In this document: in pieces, positions 21,052 to 32,930 of the stretch
Numbering within the stretch: the stretch's first letter is position 1
How the letters are laid out: each line of letters opens with the position of its first letter
The notes under the pieces: generated by a model
Databases searched by the model: none
Told to the model about the DNA's origin: nothing
The model's input: the letters and a program-made list of their open reading frames with translations, nothing else
From: Actinomortierella ambigua
Lineage: Eukaryota > Mortierellomycota > Mortierellomycetes > Mortierellales > Mortierellaceae
Direction of reading: 5' to 3'
Assembly: GCA_016098155.1 (NCBI GenBank)
Contig: JAAAJB010000176.1
Coordinates: forward strand, 1 to 51,110
DNA: 51,110 nucleotides
Position numbers and translations under genes: made by a program

Positions 21052-22285
21052 AGCAGGACCACAACAGTATCCCATCTCCCTGTCATCAGCATCATCCCTC
21101 CCCTTCAACCCGCCGACACTTCCTCACACCCCCTCACCGCACACCCACACATACATACATACACCAGCAACCCACTCCCACTCAACCAACCCAACCCGTC
21201 TATGTACTATATGCCAGCTATCTTTTGCCGTATCTTGCTGTTTACCCCACTCTTGACCATTCAGTGATAACACTACCCACCTCCCTTTTCTTTTTTTTTT
21301 GTTGCTCCCCTCGTCCATCAACACCAAGCGCTTTTACTGATGACAGATCTCGCAAGCGACATCCTGCTCCATCTTTTGTACAACAACCCCACTGCGCGTT
21401 TCTTTCTTTCCTGTCGTAAATGCAGTCAAAAAATAAAAACCCCTCTGTTTTTTCATGCTCGAAATAGTAGCACCCTCCTTTGTGCATGAAAAGCACCAAA
21501 GTCGGTCGGGGCTCTCTACCGGACTGCAACCTTGTCGCCAGCATCACATGACTAAAATGAGAGTTGATAGGAAAATGTGAAGGATGACACATTTTTTCAG
21601 GGGAGTCCCCCCCCCTCTGGGTTGGTGCCTCAAGGCGAGGAAATGTAGAATGGTATGTGAGGGCCCAGCAGGCAGGGCAAATGTGGAGAGAGAAAATGTG
21701 TTTGTTGAGCAAATGGATGATCACGGCGCACCGATCAACCTTTTGGTGTCGTTTCACACCTCACCCAAGAGAGAGGAAAAGCACCCCAGCAGGCGGCAGG
21801 TGTTTAAAAAAAAAAAAAGATTGAATTCCACCCATTGCCCCCAAAGGTGGAGCGAGGAAAGGACAAGCCACCTAAAAGACTGCTCTTCTCTTCTTTTTGC
21901 TCCACTTCCCCCTCCCTCTCGTTCCCCCGTCCTCCCCTGTCTCTCCTCCCCCCTTCCCACCCACACACATCTCCCTTCGTTTCGACGCTCATTTCTCCCA
22001 CTAATTGTCTGACGGCGTTGCTGAGCTCCATTCCCCATTGTCACCACTCTTTCTGACACTCAGCGCTTGTCAGCTTCGTCGCATTTGGGTTCTCATCCTC
22101 GACGCGCTTGGACCGTGCAGCAGGGGACACAGCCATTTAGACAAACGCTCCTTTTTTTTACTTTGCTACGTTGTGTGCACCCAAACGCAAGTGCCCATTC
22201 ACCCACACTGTGCAGTCAACGCCATCTCTGGACCGCATCCTGATCAGACACGCAGCCCTCGACCCACCCCCTCCCCTCTTCAACA
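21052..22285. other. Spacer: ISU1 3' end and RXT3 upstream region
   Basis: 1.2 kb. ISU1 3' UTR with AATAAA at 21432-21437, then a pyrimidine-rich region (21890-22000) upstream of the RXT3 start. Open frames here overlap on both strands and look like chance. Confidence 0.5.
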
Positions 22286-25200
22286 ATGGAATCCAGGAAG
22301 AGGCCAAACGAGGACGATGCCTCTGGTCCAACTGCGGTCACAGCGAGCACCGAGGCTCCGGCAATTCCTCACGCAAGCAGCACTACACAACTTCCAGAGT
22401 CCGCTGCCTCTACCCAGCCAGCCGCCGAGCAGGACGACGATGACACAAAGATGGATGTCGACGCGTCATCGTCGGGAGAGGCTGTGCCTAGCCCTACTGT
22501 CGTCGCTGCAGCAACACTGGCCGCCAAGGACTTTAGCAACAAACGCGTCAAGCTTACCAAGGAAGCTGAAAAGACCGGATCGGACTACTCTCCGTCGAGC
22601 GACATTCCCGATCCTGCTACCCAGTCGACCGAGTCGAAGGGCTTGCAAGATTGGATGAAAAGCCTGGCTGAGGACAACAAAGGTACGCGTCTTTTTTTTT
22701 TCCAAGACTGCCTGAAGAACAACCTCTGAACCATTTTCTGGGTGCCTCTCCTTCTCTCTCTCTCTTCTCTCTCTTGGAGAGTATGCATTAATTGTTGAAA
22801 CAAGCAATTGGGCCTCACAGCAACTCTCCTTTTTTTTTTTTGCATTTTTTCCCTGCAGAGACACCAGCAGAAGGATCTGCTGGAGGTGCCAAAGATACCG
22901 CTGCCCCCTCGACAGACAAGGCGCTAGACCATTCGAAGAAGGATGGGGTGGATAACGGTCAAAACGTTGGATCTCAGGACGATCAGTCAGGCACTGCACC
23001 TTCACAGACCGTGGGACAGCTTAAAGTCAACCCTGAACTCTTGCGTAAGTAGCCCTGAAACCAATATGAGAAGGAGGGGGGGGAGAGCAACGCAGGAACA
23101 GAACCTCAATCACACAAACCTAATCAATATCGTCGCCTCATGCCTTCTTCTTTGCTCCCAACAACCGAATTGGCGATTCTCAACTGAAAACCACACGCAG
23201 GCGAACAAGAACAACCATCCGCCTCATCTACTGCTAGTGCCACCGCCTCAGGAACAGACTCCTCCTCCGGTGCAAATGACCTTGTTCGAGCACTCCTGGC
23301 ACCTACCGACGCAAGTGCGCCAGCTAAAACAACCGAGTCAGCCCCAGCTACAACCTCCTCAGCGGCGACAGCGGATCTGTCAGAGTCCAAGACTTCGGAA
23401 GAGATATCGAGTTCCATTCTTGCAGTGGCTTCACTTTCGGAGCCCATGGTGGAGGCGGCAGTCGCACTGGACAACAGTCGAGCGGAGGAGACTGATAAAT
23501 CAGTCACCAAAGATCGGTCGCCTAGCAATGGCAACAGCAACGATTTGATTCAGCTTCTCACCAACCCATCAGGCACCAAGGTGGACACGATGGCGGCGGC
23601 GACGGCGCCGTCGTCTGAAGAAGAGACAGCAACCAAGCAGGCATCTGAATCTGCTGCTATCACATCGAAGGAATCAACCCAAGACTCGCCATCTGCTGAC
23701 AGTTCTACCACCGCTGTCACTGCTAAGAAGGACGATGAACGACACGAGGATCGCAAGGAGGAAGGAATGCAGGTGGATCCAATGTCTAGCACTAGTGAGC
23801 CAACCCCTAAAGATGCAAAGCCTTCGACAGAGCCTTCGACCGAGGATTCAAAAGAGCCACCAACCGAGAATGCTACTGTTAAGTCGCCTGTCACACGCTA
23901 CGAGGGAGATGATATTATCATGACGATTGCGACTGGCCCTTCAGCGGCACCACAGTCTCCGGTATCCATGGAGATGTCGGAAGTGGCAGAGCAACCAGGT
24001 TCGGGGGCGACACGGGAGAAGACAGAAGATGACAAGGAGAGCCAGTCGTTACCTGACACGCAAGCAAAGGATCGCACCACCACCACTACCACCACTGAAC
24101 AACGCCCTGCGTCGCCTCTGCCGCCAATCACGCACGATCACTCGCTCTCACACGCTGTTCCTCGGCTGTCGGCCTCGGACTCTAGCCTTCCCGAACGCAA
24201 ATCATCTCTCCCTGAAACCCTACCTCCTATCAGTTCCCTCTCGGGCGCCCAGTCACTACCCAGTTTACACCAGCCGCCAAGGAGCTCCATGTCGCTTTCT
24301 GCAATGTTGATCAATAATGATGATGATGAGGACGTCGACGATGAGGACATGGCTGAGGAGCCTCCGCAGCCACCTCCTCGTGCGCCTCGAAACATTTTCG
24401 ATCAGCCGTCCAGCGCTACTTCAAGAGGCGCCAGCCCAAGTCCACCAACAGCAGCAGCAGCAGCAGCAGCGACGGCGACGGTGGCGGCACACAAATCAGG
24501 GGGTGGCGCATTTCAGCCCGAGCCTGCTCTCAAAACAGAGCCAACGCATCGTGCCATGCCTCGTTATAGCCCTACGAGCAGCGGAGAGATCACTCCCCAG
24601 CAACCTGTGGATGAGGCGCGAGCAGGAGGATTAGGAGGACCAGGAGGAGGAGGAGGCATCGGTGGCAAGGAGTACGCTGCAGATGAAGTGATGGAGTCTG
24701 GTGGTGTTGGAGGCTATGCAGGCCATCGCCATCGACATGGATCGGCCTCGGACGGACGGCCATCGCCTGTTCCAGGAGGAGGAGTAGCAGTAGGTAGTGG
24801 GCCGATGGACAAATTGCCCGGGTTGGCCAACATCAACCAAACCCATGGCGCGCCCTCGATGCACGCTCCTTCAGGTGGGCCACCTCCACCACCATCTTCT
24901 GGACCAGGACAGCACGGAGCTCCCCATCCTCATCCTCCTGGGAGATTCATGCCTGGATACCCACCCTCGCACCAAGGGCCTCCTCATGGATCTGCGTCAT
25001 TACCGCCACCGCCGCAGCATGCTGCTGGTCACCCTCCTCCGCCGCACCATGGCCAGGGACCCCCACCGCCGCATCATCACCCACACGGAGCACCTCCACC
25101 ACAGCAGCAACAGCAACAATCGCAGCAACAGCATGGACCACCCCATGCACACCATCACGCAGCCAATGGTCATGGTCATTACCCTGGCCCACCTCCCTCG

Positions 25201-27140
25201 ATAATGCCTCCAGGTAATGGCCACGGACCTCAGGGCCATGGACCACCAGCATCAGCATCAGGAGCAGCAGCGCCAGGAGTGTCAGCCCCCGCAGCAATGC
25301 AGCAGCAGCAGCGGCCGCGATTGATTGTGAAGAACAGCGAGAATCTTCAATTGCCAGACCGACCGGAGCAATTTTTGGGGTATTATCGGTATGAGCCCGG
25401 GGTGTTGCTTCCGGCGATGGAGGGCAAGGAGAACAGTGTGCTGGAAGTGCGGATAGCGTCGTCGTATCTGACGTATGATAATGCCAAGGTGCGGAAGCGG
25501 TATCTGTGGGGCACGGATATTTATACCGATGACTCGGATGTTGTTGCAAGTATGTATTCATGGCTGATGATTATTTTTTTATGTGGATATGGATGTATGC
25601 TGAGGTCCAAAATGTGTGTGTGTGTGTGTGTGCGTGTGTGAAATTGAAGGGTATCAACTTTGATAACTGACGTTTTCCCCCCCCCCCACCTCTCGCAACC
25701 TACTGCTTTCTTTTTCTTCTTATCACTTTCTGAACTAGTGATCATTCATATGGGTCTGTTTATTCCACCACTGTCATCGCAAAGTACGGAACAAGAGCAA
25801 TTCCTACCTCAGACACAGCAGCACAACTTTGTGGAGTACCAGTCTGTGCCACGGCACCTGTGTCCGGGCTTTGATCTGGCAGTAACGCTGCGGGTGCAGC
25901 CACGGCTGGTGAAATACCAAGGATCGATCCGGCATCGGATCCGATCACGATCGTGGCGGCGGACGCAGCACGATGGCGTGTCGTTGAAGGTGGAGTCGAT
26001 CCGACAGATACCGCTAGGCCAGGCGTTGAACCGAGGACGGTCGCAGAGCAAGCAGCGGGTGCGGGAGACGAATGCGGAGCGGTTGCGGGTGTTGAGCGAT
26101 CGGTTTGAGGACGATGACACGACGGAGAGCTTGCAGAACGAGAAGGCGCTGCGGGCGGCGACGTTTGAGTTTACACAGCAAGGGGATCCATGGTAAGTTT
26201 TGTTGTTTGTTACATGGGCTGTCCTTGTTACAGAGGCTATTCTTGCGAAAAAAAAAATGTCACAAAGAAGATAGAAAATAGGGGAAATGGAATATGGAAT
26301 ATGGAACGAAAACCTCCCCCCCCCTCCTCCCAAGCGATTCGCTAACACCAATCATTATCCCTTCCCCTATCCTCTTACCTCCTCTCCCTCCCTCTCTCAG
26401 CTTCAAGTACACGCCAGAACTAGTGATGGACCGCCACGACGGCCTGTCGCGCAAATGGACGTCGTGGCGTCTGAAGAAGGAGGTATTGATTCTGGAGAAC
26501 GACGAGGAGCGGTACGAGATTTCGCTGCAGCACCACGCGGGCACGGACTCGCGGCGGTTCGATCGGTACCGGGTGGCCGTGATCTCGCCGCGGACTTCTC
26601 TGTCGTTGTCGTCGTCGAGGAACAACCGGAACCCGACGACGTACCCGCTGGACCTGGCCCAGCACCAGCTCGTCGAGATTTTGTATGAGGACTTGGATTG
26701 GCAGGACTTTGAGTGGGTCGAACGTGGAGTGGTCATCCAGCCTGACCGGTATGGTACGTCGACAACAGCGACAGCGACGACGGCGCTGATACCCCAACAA
26801 CAGAATGGAGGTGGTGGTGAAGGAGGAGCAGGAGGAGGAGTGCATGCGATGGAAGAATCGATGGCCATGGAGGGTGTTGAGACTGCTGCAGCTTCGTCAG
26901 GCGTGAGCAGTGGTGGTGGCGGTGCTGCTGCTGCTGCTATGAATGGTCGGTCGGCTGGTGTTAATGTTGGTGCTGTCCACAAGGACACCGCCGGCGGTGA
27001 GTACCCGCGGGAAGAAGGCGTCTTTTGTCTCGTTAGCCGGTTGTACTGGCGGCCTATGAGCGAGAAGCGGCCGGAGACGACAACGACTACAAACGCCACC
27101 ACGCAGCCAGCAGCTACAGCAACAACTGCAACCACAACCA

Positions 27141-27176
<36 letters not shown>

Positions 27177-27583
27177 CGTCGACGCCATCCTCGTCATCGT
27201 CGTCATCACAGCAGCCACCTCGGAAGGAGGTGGAGAACGAAATCAACAAGGACGAGCAGCAGCAGAACGCTCCATCCGTCCCAGCCGCTGCTGGCGACAA
27301 GGCTGATGTGCCGCCTGGACCCTCTTCTTCATTGTCGACCTCGGCTTCTTCAACTTCACCTCGTTCTGGTGGCGCTCCTCCAGCAGCACCAGCAGCACCA
27401 GCAGCACAGCCGGAATCGGCTGAGAAAGGCAGCGCTAATGCTGCGGCTGCTGGGACCACCGGAGCTACGGCGACTGCGACTACTGCCGCTGTCACACCGC
27501 TGCCGCCGCCGCCAACCTCGAACGCGATGGAGATGGAGGAAAAGGAAGAAGGCGAGTTGGAAGAGGGAGAGGTGGCTGAATGA
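22286..27583 (+). CDS. RXT3: RXT3-family subunit of the Rpd3L/Clr6 histone deacetylase complex
   Basis: Five exons: 22286-22682, 22859-23044, 23201-25549, 25739-26192 and 26401-27583, about 1,522 aa. The Rxt3 domain lies around residues 900-1,210, with LEVRIASSYLTYDNAKVRKR and LWGTDIYTDDSDVVAMIIHM, continuing through exon 4 to CFKYTPELVMDRHDGLSRKW in exon 5. Rxt3 is a subunit of the large Rpd3 HDAC complex that deacetylates promoter histones (family knowledge). The protein is several times longer than yeast Rxt3 because of disordered flanks: an N-terminal half rich in Ser/Thr/Ala/Glu, a Pro/His/Gly/Gln-rich stretch at 24870-25310, poly-Ala and poly-Thr runs in exon 5, and an acidic end (EEKEEGELEEGEVAE). 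All joins keep phase. AATAAA is at 27619-27624. Confidence 0.88.
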
Positions 27584-27885
27584 ATCTAAATAAGAAAATG
27601 AAGTCTTTTTACAAGAGTAATAAAGAAAGAAACATTAATGGAGGACAAGGGTCAAGTTGTCTTTTTTATTGATAAATATTTATTCCTTTCAGAACTTGAC
27701 AAGTGGAAAGACAAACGCAAAGTAGCTTTTTTTTTTTTTTTTTTTTTGAGCCCAAGAACTTTTTTTTTGGTGTTGTTGTTATTGTGTTGTTGCTCTTTCT
27801 TTCTTCTTTCTTTCTTTTTTTTCTTTTTTTGGCGTCATGTATTGTGCGTGTGTCTGTGTGCAAAGGAGGAATGTGTTGCTGACTA
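27584..27885. other. Convergent 3' spacer (RXT3 / CNBP)
   Basis: 302 bp with AATAAA at 27619-27624 and a 21-T run at 27727-27747. No gene. Confidence 0.5.
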
Positions 27886-29024
27886 TCAAGCATCCGTCGA
27901 CGAGGTCGTCGACGAGTCTCCCAAGCCGGCCGAAGCCGACGTGGTAGACGTAGCAGCACCAGCACCAGCAGCCACGGTACACTCGCGGGAGATATGGCCC
28001 GGTTCGCCGCATCGGTAACAAGTCTTGATCGGCTTGTCAAAGCCGCCGGCCATAGAGTGGTGATTGGCGTTCGTGCTCGATCCAACACCGCCATCGTTAT
28101 TCTGGGTCATGGCCTGCGGACATTCGCGCGAGATGTGGCCATGCTTGCCACAGTTGTAGCACTTGATGCCGTTGGCCTGGCAGTCGCGTGAGAAATGGTT
28201 GTAGCCACCACACTTGTAGCAGATCACTCGGCTACCACCGGCGCCTCCTCCTCCTCCGCCACCGCCGCGGCCACCGCGACCACCACGTCCTCCACGGAAG
28301 CCGCCACGGCCCGGTGGTGGACCGGCATTGTCATAGCGGGACTGCGATGAGCAGTTGCGAGCCATGTGACCCTATTTGATTAGAAGTGGGGGGGGGGGGG
28401 AAATGACAAATCATCATTGTATACGTTTTAGGACTATTGCACTGATTCCAATTGAAATATGTTTTTTAAAAAGGGTCCAGGGTCAACAGTTTGAGAATCA
28501 GAAAACGTTACAAAGAGACCGCAGTTGTAGCAGCGTCCGCCGCCAGAGTTGACACGGATCGAAGGGCAGTCCGCCTGGATGTGGCCCACTAAAAGTAATG
28601 ATACATACAAGAAAAGAATGGAGATTAATCTCAAGAACCCTACCCAAACTCCCGCCCGTTGGCACATTTGCGTCATCAGGTGGTAAGTTTTAGAAGACTG
28701 AGCTAATTAAAATATAATTACCTCCGCCGCACGAATAGCACTCTTTGGAGTCCGTGGTGCGGGGCATCGGGCACATGTTGGACTCGTGACCGGTCTGCTT
28801 GCAGTTGTAGCAGAGACGGTCAACCTCGGGGCAGGCGCTGGCAAAATGACCAACTATTTTTAAGAGAGTTGACGTGAGGTGCGGGGGGGGGGGGAGGAAT
28901 CATGGTAAAATTATGAGCTTGGGTATTTTTTTTTTGTCCCCTTGGAACCACAAAATGGTTACGAATTATTTTTTACTCGCTTACCGCTGCCACACTTGTA
29001 GCATCCTCGCCTTGGGTAAGCCAT
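27886..29024 (-). CDS. GIS2: CCHC zinc-knuckle nucleic-acid-binding protein (CNBP/Gis2/Byr3 family)
   Basis: Four exons on the minus strand: 28985-29024, 28722-28853, 28512-28588 and 27886-28371, 244 aa. Once spliced, seven C-x2-C-x4-H-x4-C knuckles appear, beginning CYKCGSVGHFASAC, CYNCKQTGHESNMC and CYSCGGVGHIQADC and ending CYRCGEPGHISREC. Knuckles 1, 3 and 4 are each split by an intron and are complete only after joining; knuckle 4 (CYNCGLFGHMARNC) fixes the exon 3 donor at GTAACG. A Gly/Arg-rich RGG box sits between knuckles 4 and 5. CNBP/Gis2 proteins bind single-stranded RNA or DNA, associate with polysomes and stress granules and affect translation. The tail is Ala/Ser/Thr-rich. Confidence 0.93.
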
Positions 29025-29943
29025 CGTTAGAATCACGCTTCAAAACAATCAAAAAAAACCTCGATCTCAACTCGCAAACTTCTTCGTCTTCCTCCTCTTC
29101 CTATGTACGCGAAATGAAAAAAAAATGACAGGATAGAAGGGCGGTGAGATTGTTGATGGAGGGGTGGTCTATCACTTCCAAGTAGAGATGCATCAAAGTG
29201 AATTCTCTGCCTATTTTTTTTTCAAGGCTATGCGAAAATGGCTCACGCCCAACCCCTGTCGGTCGTATGGTAGGGGTTGATGTCAAGCCGAGCACGCAGG
29301 AGGCGAGATACCCCCCCTCCCCTTGCCTTGTACACGAGACTTCGTTGCTGTCTCCCTGTCCTTCTGTCTCTGTCTCTCTTACACACTTGGTTGTTTCTTT
29401 CCTTCATTGGCATGGCCTCCATGTGTGCCACCCCGATGCCGAGCTGTCCATGAAGAGTGTCCTTCTCCTAACCCCTTGAGTATGAACGTGGTGGCGACAG
29501 GGGGTGGGGGAGGGGTGAGAACGATGCCGGAAGCTAGGACTCGTTCATTGAATAAACGAAGTCATCCCTATACTTACGTTTGAGCAGCACGACAAGGTAG
29601 GGGGGTGGGGGAGGGCTCCTGGAGTTAAAGGTATTGGGGGAAAACGTGCAAAACAAGGTGAGCAAGGGGGGTATAGGCCCTCTCACTCTCTCCCCCCTCC
29701 GCGTGTCAAGGTACGTTGGGTGCAACACATGCGACAGATGAGATATTCTAAACGATTCACTGCCGCGATTCTGACAAAGATTTTTTTTTTTTTTTTTTTA
29801 CTTTTTACTTTCAAGAAGAAAGAACTCGTTGCAAAGGAAGAAAAAAAGTGGATGGGAAGGGCGATGGAGGTGAGCTTTGATACTGACAAGAGAGAGGAAT
29901 ATGGATGGAGAAGGGAGGGGGTTTGTTTTTAGAGACATATAGT
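29025..29943. other. Spacer: CNBP promoter / 14-3-3 3' region
   Basis: 919 bp between two minus-strand genes. It contains a 19-T run at 29781-29799 and purine-rich sequence. No supportable gene. Confidence 0.5.
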
Positions 29944-32066
29944 CTAATCCTCGGGGTTGGCCTCCTCTTCACCTCGGGTGTCTGTAGAAGCAAAAAAAAA
30001 AGAAAAAAAAAAAGCATAGAGATGTTAGTGGATCATGTCACAAAGCAAGAGTTGTCCGTTGGACATTCCTCAAAGGTACATCCTGCACACAAAAGCACAA
30101 AAATACAAAAAAAGACGTACTGCCGGTGCTTTCCTGCATATCAGAGGTCCACAGGGTGAGGTTGTCACGCAACAACTGCATGATAAGTGTCGAATCCTTG
30201 TAGCTTTCTTCGCTAAGAGTATCCAGCTCGGCGATGGCATCATCGAAAGCCTGCTTGGCCAGATGGCAAGCGCGGTCGGGAGAGTTGAGGATTTCATAGT
30301 AGAAGACGGAGAAGTTGAGGGCAAGACCGAGACGGATGGGGTGGGTAGGGGGCAACTCGGTGATGGCGACATCGCTGGCGGCCTTGTAGGCCTCGAGCGA
30401 CTTGTCGGCAGCCTCCTTGCGACGGTCGCCGGTGGCAAACTCGGCCATGTAGCGGTGGTAGTCACCCATCATCTTGTGGTAGAAGACCTTGGACTCGCCG
30501 ACCTGGGCCTTGGGGATCAGGCTCTTCTCGAGGACCTCGAGGATATCCTCGCAGATCTTTGTCAGCTCTGTCTCGATCTTGGTGCGGTAGGTCTTGATCA
30601 TGTCAACGTGCGAGTGGGAGCCCTTGGACTCCTCCTTCTGCTCGATGGACGAAACAATGCGCCACGAGGCACGTCGGGCACCAATGACGTTCTTGTAGGC
30701 AACCGACAGAAGGTTGCGCTCCTCAACAGTGAGCTCGTTGTCCGAAGAGGCGACCTTCTTCATGTACTCAACCATCTCTGTGGAGAACAAGGCAAGGGGG
30801 GGGGGGAGAGACAATGTAGAAATCACGGTTAGTCACTGATTGTTCTCGCTTGCGTTCCTGCAGTGTGCGTCTTCAAGGACTTGTTCAGTCCCACAAGCAG
30901 GGTGAATCGCGGTTTAGAACTATATAAGGCAGAAATGCGTCGCCCTTTCTGGAGCACAAAAGAAGAGAGAGAGAGAGAGAAAAGGCAGAGGGAGTTGGTG
31001 GGAAGGGGGAGGTGGGTAGGGTAGATAGATAAGACACCTTCGCCCACACCACGAGGTGAAAAGCATACAAGGATGGGTTGAAGACGCGAAGAGGCTGATT
31101 AAGATGTTCACCAATCCCCCTCTCTCCCCTCTCTCTCTCTGCTTCCCCTTTGGCCGGAATGGTCAGCTGCTGCCGGGAAGGGGGGGGGGGGAAGAGAGAA
31201 GAACAGGACATTGGAAAAAAATTTTACACCCAAGAGGGGAAAAGAGAGGGGAGGAGGACAACGAACATGGGCGATGCAGGCAGCACGGGCATCCAGGAAC
31301 AAAAAACACGCACCCACACGCGTGCGTGCACATTTGCTATCCACAAGGGAGCAATCGAACAACTGCAAGGCGGTATGGAACGACCATAGCACATCACCGC
31401 TCACAGTTTGTCCCGACGGAGAATGGAACGTGTACCTCCTCTGGGACGACAACATCAATATCTCCAAAAGGGACATCCAAAAAAAAAAGAGCCAAGTGGG
31501 TGGGAAAAAGAAGCCAGTGGAAACAATAAAAGAGAAGCGCGCTCCCGACTGATGCACACAATAATACATCACGACAACAAAGGATAGGCGATCCACGTTC
31601 CATTCATCGTCCATCAAGCACTGGCAGTAATGATCAAAAAGAGCGCCCTCTCCATGCACGATTCGCGTCAGATGAGCGCGTTGCTGTTTGATGACCTTGA
31701 CCAATGTCGCCTTTTTTTGTTTGATTCGAAATGTCACGGCTCCTGTCCAAGCGCTTAGCCCATCGATTGACTGCAAAGAGAGAAGAAAAAGAAGGAGTCG
31801 CGCGCAAGTCACCCGGCCGGCCATGACAGTCTTCCATGCCCCAATAATGGAACAGGGCTGGATGGTGATGACGGACGGGAGGGGGAGGGTGTGCGGGGCG
31901 CAGCGGGGATGAGATGGGAAGAAGGGCGACATGAGAGTCAGCTGCGGGGGTGGAGGAGGAGATCGCTGTTACCTTCGTAGCGCTCAGCCTGCTCGGCAAG
32001 CTTGGCGAGGTAGACGTAGCTGTCGTGGGGAAGGCCCTCGGGGATTTTGGGGATGGTTTCGGCCAT
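29944..32066 (-). CDS. 14-3-3 protein
   Basis: Three exons on the minus strand: 31973-32066, 30121-30777 and 29944-29981, 262 aa. Family signatures are intact: [20 protein letters not shown] and [20 protein letters not shown], plus the phosphopeptide-groove residues in YRTKIETEL and [11 protein letters not shown]. 14-3-3 dimers bind phosphoserine/threonine motifs in signalling, cell-cycle and metabolic proteins (family knowledge; fungal names are BMH1/rad24). The tail after the last helix is short and acidic (TRGEEANPED). The first intron (30778-31972) is 1,195 bp, the longest in the window, and contains simple-sequence runs. The start [20 protein letters not shown] is the first ATG of the frame. 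Confidence 0.96.
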
Positions 32067-32279
32067 TGTGGATGTAGTTGTACGGTACGCTGATGGAGGG
32101 ATGGAGGGGAAAGGGGAGGGAGGAATCAAGGTGATGAAAGGAAGGAAAAAAAAGAAAGGAAAAGAACAGTGGCGGGGCAACAGGCGCTATTTAAACGGTC
32201 TTTTTACAAAGGGGGGGGAGTGAGGGGGTGACCGGGGGAAGGAGGAAAGAGCTCGAATTGAGTGAACAAAAGTGGTAGT

Positions 32280-32930
32280 GGCAGCCAGCCCCAATAGCAA
32301 TAGCAATAGCAATAGCAATAGCGACAGCAATCAATAGCAATAGCGACAGCAATAACAACAGCAGCACTAATAGCAACAGCAGCAGCAGCGAACGTAGCAG
32401 GCAGGCTGGACTGGAACTGAGCTTGAGCAACAACACTTTTGCTGGGGAGGGGGGTGTGGCTAGCTGGCCTGGCAAGGGTTGGCTCTGGCTGGCTGGCTAA
32501 CTGGCTGGCTGGCTGTGACAAGACAAGACAAGACTGACTGACTGACTGACTGAGTGGCTCAATTAGGCTTGAAAAAGATGACGTGGATTCCAAGAGACAA
32601 GAGAAATAAGAGACAAAAGAGATTAAGTGAAGTGAAAAAAGGGAGAAAGAGCGAGAGAGAGAGAGGAGGCAGAGAGCTACTCTAAATTTCAATTCAATCA
32701 GCTCAACAGACAATGCGCTCCCGCCCACTCGCCCTCTATTTTGTTGATGATGTTTTGACTTGGACTTCGGCAACGGTGATATTTTTGTCTCTACTCTCAT
32801 CACACACACAAACACACGTACAGCAGCACATATACACACGCACACACACACTCGTACACCCACACACACACACACACACTCGCACTCGCACTCTCAGTCG
32901 CACTCGCACTCACACTCGCAATAGAACCCA
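32280..32930. repeat. Compound microsatellite patch upstream of 14-3-3
   Basis: Successive different simple repeats: CAATAG units (32287-32345), GGCT units (about 32490-32515), ACAAG then TGAC units (32518-32551), CA runs (32803-32880) and CACTCG-like units (32877-32921). Confidence 0.9.

Noticed and set aside
30035..30832. 265-aa open frame on the + strand
   Set aside because: Antisense to the main 14-3-3 exon.
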